From Alcanivorax hongdengensis A-11-3 (GTDB lineage: Bacteria; Pseudomonadota; Gammaproteobacteria; Pseudomonadales; Alcanivoracaceae): a stretch of DNA of 64,000 bases. How positions within the stretch are numbered: the first letter of the stretch is position 1; every line of letters begins with the position of its first letter. The translations under genes were made by a program, and so were the position numbers. The notes beneath the pieces were generated by a model. That model worked only from the letters and a program-made list of their open reading frames with translations. It was not told where the DNA came from and searched no databases. The stretch spans positions 54,828-118,827 of the forward strand of contig NZ_AMRJ01000007.1 in assembly GCF_000300995.1 (NCBI RefSeq). The letters run 5' to 3'. Positions 37,511-47,829 of this stretch are shown here, piece after piece.

Positions 37511-39454
37511 ATGCAGGAGTTCAGACGGTTTGTCCGCGGTCCCGTGGGCAAGGTCCTGCTTGCCGCCATTATCCTTCCTTTCGTCGTATCCGGCTTTTAT
37601 GGCTACTTCACCAGTAGCAGCAGCGGTAACGTGGTGGCGGAAGTGGAAGGCGCTAAGATTACCCGCAGTTATGTGAATGCCCGTGTTGAACGTGTGCGCA
37701 ACATGCTGCGTCAGAGAAGCCCGAACATCAGCCCGGCCATGCTGGACTCCTTCGTGCGCCCGGAAATGGTGCTCGAGGGCATCGTCAACGAGCAGTTGAT
37801 CCAGGCGGCCGCCAATGATGCGGGCATGATCTACAGCGACCAGCAGGTTTCCAACGGTCTTTACAGCTCGCCCATGTTCCAGCAGGACGGCAAATTCTCC
37901 GAGCAACAGTTCGAACGTGTGCTGCGCAGCAATGGCATGACTCCCAGAAGCTACGTCAAAGGGCTGAAAGAAGAAATGATCGCCCAGCAGTACCGTACCG
38001 GTTTCGTGCTGAGTGACTTCGCTCTGCCATCCGAGCTGGACGAACAGCGCCGCCTTGGCGAGCAAAAGCGTGATATTCGCTTTGCCAAGCTGGATGTGAA
38101 CAGCCTGCGTGACCACTTCACCATCAGTGATGATGATGTGGCGGCTTTCTTCAAGGCCAACCAGAGCGATTTCATGAAGCCCGAGCAGTTCCGTCTTGCC
38201 TACATTGAACTGACGGCGGATCACTACGCCAAGGACATCAGTGTGTCCGATGCGGAAGTGAAAAAGGAATATGAAGCCCGTAAACGCACCATGGAACAGG
38301 CCGGTGCCGGCACCGAAAAGCGGGTGGCACATATTCTGATCGCCGTGGGCGGTGACCGGGACATGGATCAGGCCAAGGCCCGTGCGCAGGAAGTGGAAAA
38401 GGCACTTGCCGGGGGAACCAGTTTCGCCGAGGCGGCCAAAACCTACTCTGATGACCTGTCCACTGCCAAGCAGGGCGGTGATCTGGGTGTGCTCTCCAAG
38501 GGGGCGTTGCCGGAATCGCTGGAACAGGCAGTGGCGTCTCTGAAAGCCGGCCAGGTTTCTCAGCCGGTCGAGTCAGAAGCGGGCATCCACATTCTCAAGG
38601 TGGAAAGTGCCAGTAACGCCAAGGCGGTAATTCCCAGCTTTGCGGAAATGTCTGGCCAGATCCGTGCGGACCTGAAAAAGGCCCGTATTGATGCGCGCAT
38701 GAACGATGACATGACGCAGCTTGAAGACCTGCTGTATGAGCATTCGGACCTGGCCTCGCCGGCGGAAAACCTGGGCCTGAAGGTGAAAACCACTGACTGG
38801 ACCGACCTGGCCAATCTGCCGGCGCCGCTGGACAACGACAAGATTCAGGAAGCGCTCAACAGTGACGACGTGCGCCAGCAGGGCCGTAACAGCGACCTGC
38901 TCGAAATCGGTCCGCAGCATTACGTGGCCGTGCGCGTAGCCAAGGAAAAACCGGCTGAACCGCTCCCCCTGGCGACTGTGGCGGATGATATCCGCCAGCG
39001 GTTGAAGGGCGAAAAAGCACAAGCCAAGGCCGCCGAGCTGGCCGAGCAGGCTGACAAACTGGTTGCCGATGGTGCGGATCTGGCCAAGGTGGCCGCACTG
39101 TTCAAGGCCAAGGTCGAGGAGCAGGATGGCCTGCAGCGTGGCGGCGACGAGCCGGACATGAAAGTGGTTAACGATGTCTTTGCCACGCCACGTCCCCAGC
39201 AGGGTGACACCTCCGGTATCAGCTTCACTCATCTGGATGATGGGTCCGTGGTCGCTTTCCAGCTGACTTCGGTGACCGACGGTAATGTGGATGGCCTGAC
39301 CGACGAGCAGCGTAATGCCGCTTTGTCGCAATTGGCCAACGTGGAAGGGCAGCGCGGTTTCCGCCAAATTGTGGCGATGCTTCGTGATGAGGGCGACATC
39401 ACCCTTTATCCCAAACGCTTATCGACCACCGCGGATGAGGCCGGGCAGCAGTAG
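37511..39454 (+). CDS. ppiD: Membrane-anchored periplasmic folding factor PpiD
   Basis: PpiD is anchored by one N-terminal helix (about residues 14-37) and faces the periplasm near the Sec translocon, where it helps nascent outer-membrane and periplasmic proteins fold. The 647-residue protein has a SurA-N-like chaperone region after the anchor. A parvulin (PPIC) domain at about 260-360 includes VAHILIAV and GGDLGVLSKGALP. A second degenerate parvulin-like C-terminal region follows. In E. coli the PpiD parvulin domain lacks clear isomerase activity. Placement after hupB is conserved. Confidence 0.94.
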   Translation: MQEFRRFVRGPVGKVLLAAIILPFVVSGFYGYFTSSSSGNVVAEVEGAKITRSYVNARVERVRNMLRQRSPNISPAMLDSFVRPEMVLEGIVNEQLIQAAANDAGMIYSDQQVSNGLYSSPMFQQDGKFSEQQFERVLRSNGMTPRSYVKGLKEEMIAQQYRTGFVLSDFALPSELDEQRRLGEQKRDIRFAKLDVNSLRDHFTISDDDVAAFFKANQSDFMKPEQFRLAYIELTADHYAKDISVSDAEVKKEYEARKRTMEQAGAGTEKRVAHILIAVGGDRDMDQAKARAQEVEKALAGGTSFAEAAKTYSDDLSTAKQGGDLGVLSKGALPESLEQAVASLKAGQVSQPVESEAGIHILKVESASNAKAVIPSFAEMSGQIRADLKKARIDARMNDDMTQLEDLLYEHSDLASPAENLGLKVKTTDWTDLANLPAPLDNDKIQEALNSDDVRQQGRNSDLLEIGPQHYVAVRVAKEKPAEPLPLATVADDIRQRLKGEKAQAKAAELAEQADKLVADGADLAKVAALFKAKVEEQDGLQRGGDEPDMKVVNDVFATPRPQQGDTSGISFTHLDDGSVVAFQLTSVTDGNVDGLTDEQRNAALSQLANVEGQRGFRQIVAMLRDEGDITLYPKRLSTTADEAGQQ

Positions 39455-39468
39455 GGCCCGCTTCATGC

Positions 39469-39504
39469 CACAAAAAAGCCCACCAGATGGTGGGCTTTTT
39501 TGTG
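39469..39504. terminator. Bidirectional terminator between ppiD and fabI
   Basis: CACAAAAAAGCCCACC and GGTGGGCTTTTTTGTG form a 16-bp perfect stem around AGAT, with A and T runs for both directions. It lies between convergent genes. Confidence 0.93.
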
Positions 39505-39531
39505 GGCGGCTATTACCGGTTGGCTGGAGGC

Positions 39532-40335
39532 CTAGCCGATCATGTCTTCTTCGAACGGCATGGAAACGGTACTGGCGCCGGCATCCACATAGGTGATTTC
39601 GCCGGTGATGCCGGAGGCCAGGTCCGAGCACAGGAAGGCGGCGGCATTGCCGACTTCCTCGATGGTTACATTGCGACGCAGGGGCGCCTTGGCGGCATTG
39701 TAGTCCAGCATGGTGCGGAATTTCTTGATACCGGACGCTGCCAGGGTGCGAATGGGGCCGGCAGAGATGCCATTAACACGGATGCCTTCCGGGCCCATGC
39801 TGGAGGCAAGGTAGCGTACGGAAGCCTCCAGGCTTGCCTTGGCCATGCCCATGACATTGTAATTGGGGACGGTCTGGCGGGCGGCGTGGTAGGTGAGCGT
39901 GAGCAGAGAACCGTTGCGGCCGGCCATCATGGCGCGGCCGGCCTTGGCCAGGGCCACGAAGCTATAGCTGGAAATATCGTGGGCAATTCTGAAGCCGTCA
40001 CGGGTGGCCACGTCAACGAAGTTGCCGTCCAGCTCGTTGGCCGGGGCAAAGCCCACGGCGTGAATGATGCCGTCCAGGCCATCCCACTGTTTGCCCAGGG
40101 CGACAAACACCTGTTCGATTTCCTCATCGGAAGCCACATCACAGGGGAAGCACAAGGCTTCGCTGCTACCATAGCGCTCGGCGGCCTTGACCACGCGGCT
40201 TTTCAGTTTGTCATTCTGGTAGGTGAAGGCCAGTTCGGCACCTTCTCGGTGCATGGCTTCGGCAATGCCGGTGGCGATGGAGCGATCGCTGGCGATGCCT
40301 ACCACCAGGTATCGCTTGCCTGCGAGAAATCCCAT
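39532..40335 (-). CDS. fabI: Enoyl-[acyl-carrier-protein] reductase (NADH)
   Basis: FabI reduces trans-2-enoyl-ACP in the last step of each fatty acid elongation cycle and is the target of triclosan. The protein has 267 residues from the ATG at 40335, set by GAGGGA upstream. The NAD-binding start is [13 protein letters not shown]. The active-site residues are Y149, Y159 and K166 (YNVMGMAK, Tyr-x6-Lys). The longer upstream frame is not family-like. It lies 102 bp downstream of yejF and probably has its own promoter. accD elsewhere in the window serves the same pathway. Confidence 0.97.
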   Translation of the reverse strand: MGFLAGKRYLVVGIASDRSIATGIAEAMHREGAELAFTYQNDKLKSRVVKAAERYGSSEALCFPCDVASDEEIEQVFVALGKQWDGLDGIIHAVGFAPANELDGNFVDVATRDGFRIAHDISSYSFVALAKAGRAMMAGRNGSLLTLTYHAARQTVPNYNVMGMAKASLEASVRYLASSMGPEGIRVNGISAGPIRTLAASGIKKFRTMLDYNAAKAPLRRNVTIEEVGNAAAFLCSDLASGITGEITYVDAGASTVSMPFEEDMIG

Positions 40336-40437
40336 GTTGTTCCCTCGGTCGGTCTTTTCAGGTGTGCCCAGTATAGGTAATTCAGGCCGGCTCGCGTACC
40401 GTCCCGGGCACGCAAAATGCAACGGCGTGTTTCTCTG

Positions 40438-42030
40438 TCAGCGCGGTAATGTGTCGCCGGCAAAAGCCGCATGGAGCAGGGTGCGGGTATAGGGTTGCTG
40501 CGGCGCATCAAATAGCGTGGACGTGTTGCCCTGTTCCACGATACGGCCAGCACGCATGACCAGCACCCGGTGACAGATGGCGCGAATCACTTTCAGGTCA
40601 TGGCTGATGAACAGATAGCTAAGCCCATGTCTGGCCTGGAGTTTTTTCAGTAACTCGAGAATCTGATGCTGCACGCTGCGATCCAGCGCCGAGGTCGGTT
40701 CATCGAGAATCAGCAGGCGAGGCTCCAGAATCAGCGCACGGGCAATGGCAATGCGCTGGCGCTGGCCGCCGGAAAACTCATGGGGGTAGCGGTGACGGCT
40801 GTCCGCTGACAGACCCACTTCCTCAAGCAGCTGACACAGTCGCGTATCGCGCTGCTGGCGATCAATGTCAGGGAAATGCAGGGACATGCCCTCGGTGATG
40901 ATCTGGCCGACGGTCATGCGCGGGTTGAGGCTGCCATAAGGGTCCTGGAAAACCACCTGGATATGGCGACGCCACTGTCGTAATTCACTTCGTTTCAGGG
41001 CGCGCAGGTCCGTGCCATCGAAGAGGATGCGACCGTCACTGCCGATCAACCTCAGCAGGGCCAGGGCCAGGGTGGATTTGCCGGAGCCGGATTCACCCAC
41101 AATGCCCAGGGTTTCACCCTGACGCAGTTGCAGATCGACACCGTCCACGGCATGAAAGGCCGGGGCAGGGCGAAACAGGGACGGGCGTTGACCCTTGAAA
41201 CTGACGTGGATGCCTGAGGCGTTCAGCAGCACCGGGGCGTTTTCAGGTAGCGGATCGGCCCGTCCACTGGGTTCGGAGGCCAGCAGATGGCGGGTGTAGG
41301 CGTCCTGTGGCGCAGAGAGTACCCGATGTGTTGGACCGGCCTCGACCTTGCGGCCGTTATGCATGACCAGCAGATCCTCGGCAAAGCGACTGACGACCCC
41401 CAGATCATGGCTGATCAGCAGCACCGACAGGTTCAGTTCCTTCTGTAGGCGCTTGATCAGGGTGAGAATGGTTTCCTGCACCGTCACATCCAGCGCCGTG
41501 GTCGGCTCATCGGCAATCAGCAGGCGGGGGTTGTTGGCCAGCGCCATGGCGATCATGACACGCTGGCGCTGGCCGCCGCTGAGCTGATGGGGATAGCGTC
41601 TGAGCATGTCCTCAGTGGCGGGCAGTTCCACCTGGGTGAGCAATTCCATGCAGCGTTGCCGGGCGGCACTGCGGCTGAGGCCCTGGTGGATAAACAGGCT
41701 TTCGCTGATCTGCTTTTCCACGTTATGCAGCGGATTCAGTGCGGTGAGAGGCTCCTGGAAAATCATGCCCACCTTGCCGCCGCGCAGGCGGCGCTGTTCC
41801 CGGTCCTTGAGACCGAGCAGGCTCTGCCCATCAAGCACCAGCTCGTCGGCCTGCCAGTGGGCAGCATCCGGCAGCAGGTTAAGCACGGACAGCGCGGTGA
41901 GCGACTTGCCGGAGCCGGATTCGCCCACCAGGGCCAGCATGCGTCCGGCTTCCACATCCAGATCCAGCCCGTCAACGGCGCGCTGGTCGCCAAAGTGGAT
42001 GCCCAGGTTGCGTATGCGCAGCAAACTCAT
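40438..42030 (-). CDS. yejF: ABC transporter, duplicated ATP-binding protein (YejF-like)
   Basis: The 530-residue protein carries two complete ABC ATPase domains. The first has GESGSGKS near residue 36 and [27 protein letters not shown]. The second has GESGSGKS near 315 and [14 protein letters not shown] with [12 protein letters not shown]. Fused ATPases of this kind drive peptide/microcin C-type importers. The ATG overlaps the yejE stop by 4 bases. It is the last gene of the transporter operon. Confidence 0.93.
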   Translation of the reverse strand: MSLLRIRNLGIHFGDQRAVDGLDLDVEAGRMLALVGESGSGKSLTALSVLNLLPDAAHWQADELVLDGQSLLGLKDREQRRLRGGKVGMIFQEPLTALNPLHNVEKQISESLFIHQGLSRSAARQRCMELLTQVELPATEDMLRRYPHQLSGGQRQRVMIAMALANNPRLLIADEPTTALDVTVQETILTLIKRLQKELNLSVLLISHDLGVVSRFAEDLLVMHNGRKVEAGPTHRVLSAPQDAYTRHLLASEPSGRADPLPENAPVLLNASGIHVSFKGQRPSLFRPAPAFHAVDGVDLQLRQGETLGIVGESGSGKSTLALALLRLIGSDGRILFDGTDLRALKRSELRQWRRHIQVVFQDPYGSLNPRMTVGQIITEGMSLHFPDIDRQQRDTRLCQLLEEVGLSADSRHRYPHEFSGGQRQRIAIARALILEPRLLILDEPTSALDRSVQHQILELLKKLQARHGLSYLFISHDLKVIRAICHRVLVMRAGRIVEQGNTSTLFDAPQQPYTRTLLHAAFAGDTLPR

Positions 42031-43055
42031 TTCAGAAACTTCCTGGTATCGAAGGCGTCGCGCACGGCCTCGCCGATAAACACCAGCAAGGACAACAATA
42101 TGGTCAGGGTGATGAAGGCACTGATACCCAGCCAGGGAGCCTGCAGGTTGGCCTTGCCCTGGCCAAGCAGGCGCCCCAGGGAGGGGGCATCGGTGGGCAT
42201 GCCGAAGCCGATGAAGTCCAGTGATGTCAGTGTCACCACGGCACCATTGAGAATGAAGGGCAGAAACGTCAGGGTGGCAACCATGGCATTGGGCAGCATA
42301 TGGCGAAACATGATCACCGGAGTGCGCACGCCCAGTGCCTGGGCCGAGCGCACATAATCCATATTGCGGCCACGCAGAAATTCCGCGCGCACCAGGTCCA
42401 CCAGGGTCATCCAGGAAAACAGCAGCAGAATCAGCAACAGACTCCAGAAACCGGGCACCACGAAGCTGGACAGCACAATAATCAGGTACAGGATCGGCAT
42501 GCTCGACCAGACCTCCAGAAAGCGCTGGCCGGCCAGATCCAGCCAGCCGCCGTAGTAACCCTGTACGGCGCCCACGATGATGCCGATGGCGCTGGCCAGA
42601 ATGGTCAGTATCAGGCCAAACAGAACAGAGATGCGAAAGCCATAGATCAGCCCGGCGAGCACATCCCGGCCCTGATCATCCGTGCCCAGCCAGTTGTCGG
42701 CGGAGGGCGGGGCCGGGGCTGGCACCTGAAGGTCGTAATTAATGGTGTTATAGCTGTAATGGATGGGCGGCCAGATCATCCAGCCCTTGCCATTGATCAG
42801 GTCTTTGACCACCGGATCTCGGTAATTGGCCTCGGATTCGAAAAAGCCGCCAAAGGCGGTTTCCGGGTACTCGACCACCACCGGGAAATAGAAATGGCCG
42901 TCATAACGCACCAGTAGCGGCTTGTCGTTGGCGATCAATTCAGCGCCCAGGCTGAGGACAAACAGCAGCAGGAAAATCCACAGGGACCAGTAGCCCCGGC
43001 GGTTACGCTTGAAGACCTGCCACTGGCGTTCCCACACCGGGTTGCGAAAGGCCAT
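42027..43055 (-). CDS. yejE: ABC transporter permease (YejE-like)
   Basis: The 342-residue inner-membrane permease of the oligopeptide (DppC/OppC) class has an N-terminal helix after RNRRGYWSLW, a long periplasmic loop and five more helices. The EAA loop includes EFLRGRNMDYVRSAQALGV. The large loop with PAPPSADNWLGTDDQGRDVL is typical of YejE. Its ATG overlaps the yejB stop by one base, and its own stop overlaps yejF. Confidence 0.93.
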   Translation of the reverse strand: MAFRNPVWERQWQVFKRNRRGYWSLWIFLLLFVLSLGAELIANDKPLLVRYDGHFYFPVVVEYPETAFGGFFESEANYRDPVVKDLINGKGWMIWPPIHYSYNTINYDLQVPAPAPPSADNWLGTDDQGRDVLAGLIYGFRISVLFGLILTILASAIGIIVGAVQGYYGGWLDLAGQRFLEVWSSMPILYLIIVLSSFVVPGFWSLLLILLLFSWMTLVDLVRAEFLRGRNMDYVRSAQALGVRTPVIMFRHMLPNAMVATLTFLPFILNGAVVTLTSLDFIGFGMPTDAPSLGRLLGQGKANLQAPWLGISAFITLTILLSLLVFIGEAVRDAFDTRKFLK

Positions 43056-44137
43056 CAGCTCTGCCTCCGCTCAAAGTCGATACGCGGGTCCACCCACATG
43101 TAGGTCAGATCGGAGACCAGCTTCAACAGCATACCGATCAGGGTGAAGATGAAGAGCGTGCCAAACACCACTGGGTAATCACGGTTGATGGCCGACTCAA
43201 AGCCCAGCAGGCCGAGCCCGTCCAGCGAAAAGATATATTCGATCAGCAGGACACCGGTAAAAAAGATGCTGACAAAAGCGGCGGGGAAGCCGGCAATGAT
43301 GATCAGCATGGCGTTGCGGAATACATGGCGGTAAAGCACCTGCTTTTCTGCCAGCCCCTTGGCCCGGGCGGTTTGCACATACTGTTTGCTGATTTCATCC
43401 ATGAAGGAATTCTTGGTCAGCATGGTCAGGGTAGCGAAACTGCCAACCACGATGGCCAGGGTGGGCAGGGTGATATGCCAGAGATAGTCGCCCATGCGGG
43501 CAAAGAAGCCCAGTTGCTGGAAATTGTCCGAGGTCAGGCCCCGCAGCGGGAACCAGTCAAAATAAGAACCGCCGGCAAACAATACCACCAGCAAAATGGC
43601 AAACAGAAAGCTGGGCACGGCATAACCGATGACAATGGCGGCACTGCTCCAGACATCAAAATGACTGCCGTTGGTGATGGCCTTGCGAATGCCCAGCGGA
43701 ATGGAGATCAGGTAACTGATCAGGGTGCTCCACAGCCCCAGGGAAATAGACACCGGCAAACGCTCGATGATCAGCTCGGTCACCGAGCGGTCCTTGTAGT
43801 AGGACTCGCCGAAGTCGAAATGCAGGTAATTCTTGATCATCAGCCAGAAGCGCTCCGGCGCCGGCTTGTCGAAGCCGTAGAACTTTTCGATACGCTCCAC
43901 CAGTTCCGGCGGCAGACCCCGGGACCCTCGATAGTGGCTGTCGGTGTTGACCATCTCGGCACTGCCACCGGCAAAGCTGCTGCCTGCCCCCCCGGTATCC
44001 ACGCCCTGGAGCTTGGCCAGGGTGCGCTCCACCGGCCCGCCAGGCGCCGCCTGCACGACCATGAAGTTGAGCAGCATGATGCCGAACAGGGTGGGAATAA
44101 TCAGCAACAGCCGCTTGGTGATATAAACCCGTTTCAT
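43055..44137 (-). CDS. yejB: ABC transporter permease (YejB-like)
   Basis: This DppB/OppB-class permease has 360 residues from the ATG at 44137 ([19 protein letters not shown]). That start overlaps the yejA1 stop as ATGA. Six membrane helices are predicted, and the cytoplasmic EAA loop includes [24 protein letters not shown]. The periplasmic stretch with [22 protein letters not shown] is characteristic of YejB. It pairs with YejE to form the membrane channel. Confidence 0.93.
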   Translation of the reverse strand: MKRVYITKRLLLIIPTLFGIMLLNFMVVQAAPGGPVERTLAKLQGVDTGGAGSSFAGGSAEMVNTDSHYRGSRGLPPELVERIEKFYGFDKPAPERFWLMIKNYLHFDFGESYYKDRSVTELIIERLPVSISLGLWSTLISYLISIPLGIRKAITNGSHFDVWSSAAIVIGYAVPSFLFAILLVVLFAGGSYFDWFPLRGLTSDNFQQLGFFARMGDYLWHITLPTLAIVVGSFATLTMLTKNSFMDEISKQYVQTARAKGLAEKQVLYRHVFRNAMLIIIAGFPAAFVSIFFTGVLLIEYIFSLDGLGLLGFESAINRDYPVVFGTLFIFTLIGMLLKLVSDLTYMWVDPRIDFERRQS

Positions 44138-45972
44138 TGAGCGCTGCTGTCCCACCAGGTATCAATGGCGGCATCCAGGCTGACATAGGCGCCCAGGGCG
44201 GGATGCTTGAGCCGCGACTGGTACGCGACACGGTAACGGTCCACATACCAGTTGGGAATCACGTAGAAATTCCATTGCAGTACGCGGTCCAGGGCGCGGC
44301 AGGCGGTGACCAGCTGCCCACGGGTCGTGGCGCTGATAATGTCATCGACCAGCGCGTCCACGGCTGGATTCTGGATGCCGATGATGTTGCGACTGCCGGT
44401 CACCTCCGCGGCCTTGCTGCCCCAGAATTCACGCTGTTCGTTGCCCGGCGAGGTGGATTGCGGGAAAGAGGCAATCACCATGTCGAAATTGAAATTGCGG
44501 TAACGCTGCAGGTACTGACTGCTGTCCACGCGAACGACTCTGGCATCCACGCCCAGTGCCTTGAGGTTGCGAGTGAAGGGCTGAACGATGCGGTCAAAAT
44601 CTGGTAAAGATGTCATGATCTCGAAGCGCACCGGCTTGCCGTCCGGAGTGTAGAGCTGATTGTCACGAATGCTGTAACCGGCCTCCTTGAGCATAACCTG
44701 GGCGTGACGAAGGTTGGCACGGGGGCGGCCGGAACCATCGCTTTTCGGCGGCTGATAACTTTCCGTGAAAACTCGCTCGGGAAGCTGGTCACGGAAGGGG
44801 GTCAGCAGTTTCAGTTCTGCTTTGGAGGGCAGGCCGGTGGCCGCCATTTCGGAATTCTGGAAGTAGCTGCGGGTGCGTTTGTACTGCCCGTAGAACAGGT
44901 TGGCGTTGGTCCATTCAAAATCGAGCGCGTAGGCCAGTGCCTCACGCAGCACGCGGGACTGAAATATGGGCCGACGCAGGTTGTAGGCCAGCCCCTGCAT
45001 GCCCGCGGGATTCTGGTGATGGATTTCTTCCTTCACCAGAGTGCCATCGTCGAAGGGCTTGCCCTGGTAGGCGGTAGCCCATTTCTTGGCCGTCATTTCC
45101 GAGCGCCAGTCATAATCGCCGCGCTTGAAGGCCTGCAGGGCCACGGTGTCATCCAGATAATAGTCGAAGCTGACCGTATCGAAATTATAGCGCCCCTTGT
45201 TGACGGCCAGGTCCTTGCCCCAGTAATCCTGACGACGTTTGAAAACGATGCGCTTGCCGGGTTCCACCTTGCTGACGGCATAGGGCCCGGAGCCCACCGG
45301 CGCATCCAAGCCGGTCTTGGCGAAGTCCCTGTCTTTCCAGTAATGCTCGGGAAGCACCGGTAGCTGACCGATGATCAGAATCAGTTCACGATTGTCGCCG
45401 GGCTTGAGGTGGAAGGTCACGGTATGGGTATCGTTGACCTCCACATGATCCACGCTGTGATAGTAGTAACTATAAAACGGCGCCCCCTTGTTCATCAGGG
45501 TCTGGAAGGTCCAGGCCACGTCGCTGGCGGTAACCGGTTTGCCGTCGGAAAAGGTGGCGGCCGGGTTCAGGTGGAAGCGAATCCAGCTGCGATCATCCGG
45601 CCACTCCATGCTCTGGGCCAGCAATCCGTATTGGGTGAAAGGCTCGTCATCGCTGCGAATGGTCAGGCTTTCGTACACATAGGCACCGATGCCGGCGGCT
45701 ACGTCACCCTTGGGGATAAAGGGGTTGAGCGAGTCGAAGGTGCCGATGAGATGGCGACGCAAGCTGCCGCCCTTGGGCGCCGCCGGGTTGACGAAGTCGA
45801 AGTGGTCAAAGCCGGCCGGGTACTTGGGTTGCCCATACATGGCAATGGCATGACTCTTGTGGACCGCAGCCAGCGTGGTAGCAGGCATGGCGGCCAGCAG
45901 GCAAAGCGCCAGCAGTGTCAGCCAGTGAAACGGGTGGGACAGCGCTGTCTTGGGGTGACAAACGGCCTGCAT
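44134..45972 (-). CDS. yejA: Extracellular solute-binding protein, family 5 (YejA-like, second copy)
   Basis: The 612-residue periplasmic binding protein has an N-terminal signal (hydrophobic core [14 protein letters not shown], cleavage near LAA). The family signature [13 protein letters not shown] and [11 protein letters not shown] is near residues 60-85, and the C-terminus has [17 protein letters not shown]. It probably captures peptides or peptide-like compounds for the YejBEF channel. It is adjacent to a second, clearly paralogous binding protein (45982-47829), so the system may have two ligand specificities. Confidence 0.92.
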   Translation of the reverse strand: MQAVCHPKTALSHPFHWLTLLALCLLAAMPATTLAAVHKSHAIAMYGQPKYPAGFDHFDFVNPAAPKGGSLRRHLIGTFDSLNPFIPKGDVAAGIGAYVYESLTIRSDDEPFTQYGLLAQSMEWPDDRSWIRFHLNPAATFSDGKPVTASDVAWTFQTLMNKGAPFYSYYYHSVDHVEVNDTHTVTFHLKPGDNRELILIIGQLPVLPEHYWKDRDFAKTGLDAPVGSGPYAVSKVEPGKRIVFKRRQDYWGKDLAVNKGRYNFDTVSFDYYLDDTVALQAFKRGDYDWRSEMTAKKWATAYQGKPFDDGTLVKEEIHHQNPAGMQGLAYNLRRPIFQSRVLREALAYALDFEWTNANLFYGQYKRTRSYFQNSEMAATGLPSKAELKLLTPFRDQLPERVFTESYQPPKSDGSGRPRANLRHAQVMLKEAGYSIRDNQLYTPDGKPVRFEIMTSLPDFDRIVQPFTRNLKALGVDARVVRVDSSQYLQRYRNFNFDMVIASFPQSTSPGNEQREFWGSKAAEVTGSRNIIGIQNPAVDALVDDIISATTRGQLVTACRALDRVLQWNFYVIPNWYVDRYRVAYQSRLKHPALGAYVSLDAAIDTWWDSSAQ

Positions 45973-45981
45973 GCATGCTCC

Positions 45982-47829
45982 TTATTGTTTTTTCATCCAC
46001 CAGGTGTCCAGACCCAGCGCGTAGGGCAAAGGTTCCGGCGGGCGCCCGAATTTATCCCACCAGGCCAGGCGATGGTAGCTGATGTAGTAATTGAGTACGC
46101 CATAGTGCTGGTATCGCAACAGACGGTCCAGTGCCTGAAGGGCCGCCACATAGGTTTGTTCATTGTCGGTGCTCAGGGCCGTGTGGATCAGGGCGTCCAC
46201 CGCCGGGTCATTGATACCGGCCAGGTTATGACTGCCGGTAATCTTGGCGCTGCCGGAACCGAAATAATCATTGAGCTCTGGCCCGGGGTAGGCGCGCATG
46301 GGTAGTACAAAAAGCACCATGTCATAGTCGAAATGATCCAGGCGTTGCTTGTAGGCAGAGGGGTCCACCTCCCGGTATTCGGCCTCGATGCCCAAACGTT
46401 TCATATTGCGGAACCAGGGCGCCAGGATGCGGTAGATGCCCGGGTTGTGATAATTGAGCACGGTAAAGCGCAGCGGCTGCCCCTGGGCATTGACCAGTGT
46501 CTGGTCCTTAAGGTGCCAGCCGGCCTCGCGAAGCAGTACCAGCGCCTGACGTAGACGGTCACGAATCTGGCCGCTGCCATCGTTGACCGGCTGGGATATG
46601 TCCGCACTCAGCAGGTCCGCGGGTAGCTCGCTCTTCAAGGGTGCCAGCAGTTGCCTTTCCGCCTCGCTGGGCAGGGCGGGGGCGCGGTAGCGGCTGTTGA
46701 CAAACCAGCTCCCGGTGCGGGTATAGGCTCCACTGAACAGTTGTTTGTTGGTCCATTCAAAATCGAACAGTAGGTTCATGGCCTTGCGCACCCGCAAATC
46801 ATCAAAGGGCGGGCGACGAGTGTTGAAGAAAAAGGCCTGGGTGGGGCGCGGCATCTGATGGGGAATTTCCGCGCGCTTCACCCGTCCATCGCGCATGGCC
46901 GGAAAGTCGTAGGCGGTTTTCCAGTGCTTGGAGCTGTAATCGTAATTGACGTCATAGGCGCCGGTCTTGAAGGCTTCGAAGCCCACATCCGCATCCCGGT
47001 AGAACTGGAATTCCACCCGGTCGAAATTGTAGCGCCCCTTGTTGACCGGCAGATCCCTGGCCCAGTAATCCCGGACCCGTTCCAGTACCAGCTTTTTACC
47101 TGCCTCCACGCGGGCCACCCGGTAGGGGCCGCTGGACAGCGGAGGCGTCAGGTCGGCGCTGCTAAAGTCATGCTTTTGCCAATAGTGCCGCGGCAGAATC
47201 GGCAGGGCGCCGACCACCAGGGGCAGGTCCCGCCCCGGTCGGCTGAAGGTGAATTTCACCCGTTGGGGATCCAGTGCTTCCACTTTTTGCACATCCGACA
47301 GCTTGAGCGCGTATTCCGGGTCGCCCTGTTCACGCAGCAGGTTGACGGTGTAGACCACGTCGTCGGCACGGATTGGGTGACCATCGTGGAAGCGCGCCTG
47401 CTGGCGAATATGAAACGTGCACCAGCTGCGATCATCCGGGTATTCGATCCAGTCGGCGATCAGCCCGTAGGCGGCGCCAGCTTCATCCCCCAGTGGATTG
47501 TTGTCCTGGGCGCCCATCATCAGGCTATCGGCCATGTCGGTGAAGGTATACATCTGCAGGCCCGGGACCTTGTTGGTGCCGATGCCCTTGAGAATGTAGG
47601 GATTGAGGCTGTCAAAGGTGCCCTGGGCAAACAGGCGCAGCGTGCCGCCCTTGGGGGCATCGGGATTGACGTAATCGAAGTGGCGAAAGTCGGCGGGATA
47701 ATGCAGTTCCCCGAAGGGATGGTAGCCGTGGCTGCGGTGGATATCGGCGTAGACCGCCATGCTGGTCATCAGCACCAGCACGGCGGTCAGCCATTGAGAA
47801 CAGGCCCTAGTTGGTTTGGCGAATATCAA
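45982..47829 (-). CDS. yejA: Extracellular solute-binding protein, family 5 (YejA-like, first copy)
   Basis: The 615-residue periplasmic binding protein is paralogous to its downstream neighbour. It shares the blocks HFDYVNPDAPKGGTLR and FDSLNPYILKG, and [12 protein letters not shown] in the middle. The likely start is a TTG at 47829 that lies inside the end of mltD (23-bp overlap) and gives a signal peptide with core WLTAVLVLMTSMAVYA. No strong ribosome-binding site is visible, so translation may be coupled to mltD. It begins the yejA2-A1-B-E-F run. Confidence 0.9.
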   Translation of the reverse strand: MIFAKPTRACSQWLTAVLVLMTSMAVYADIHRSHGYHPFGELHYPADFRHFDYVNPDAPKGGTLRLFAQGTFDSLNPYILKGIGTNKVPGLQMYTFTDMADSLMMGAQDNNPLGDEAGAAYGLIADWIEYPDDRSWCTFHIRQQARFHDGHPIRADDVVYTVNLLREQGDPEYALKLSDVQKVEALDPQRVKFTFSRPGRDLPLVVGALPILPRHYWQKHDFSSADLTPPLSSGPYRVARVEAGKKLVLERVRDYWARDLPVNKGRYNFDRVEFQFYRDADVGFEAFKTGAYDVNYDYSSKHWKTAYDFPAMRDGRVKRAEIPHQMPRPTQAFFFNTRRPPFDDLRVRKAMNLLFDFEWTNKQLFSGAYTRTGSWFVNSRYRAPALPSEAERQLLAPLKSELPADLLSADISQPVNDGSGQIRDRLRQALVLLREAGWHLKDQTLVNAQGQPLRFTVLNYHNPGIYRILAPWFRNMKRLGIEAEYREVDPSAYKQRLDHFDYDMVLFVLPMRAYPGPELNDYFGSGSAKITGSHNLAGINDPAVDALIHTALSTDNEQTYVAALQALDRLLRYQHYGVLNYYISYHRLAWWDKFGRPPEPLPYALGLDTWWMKKQ

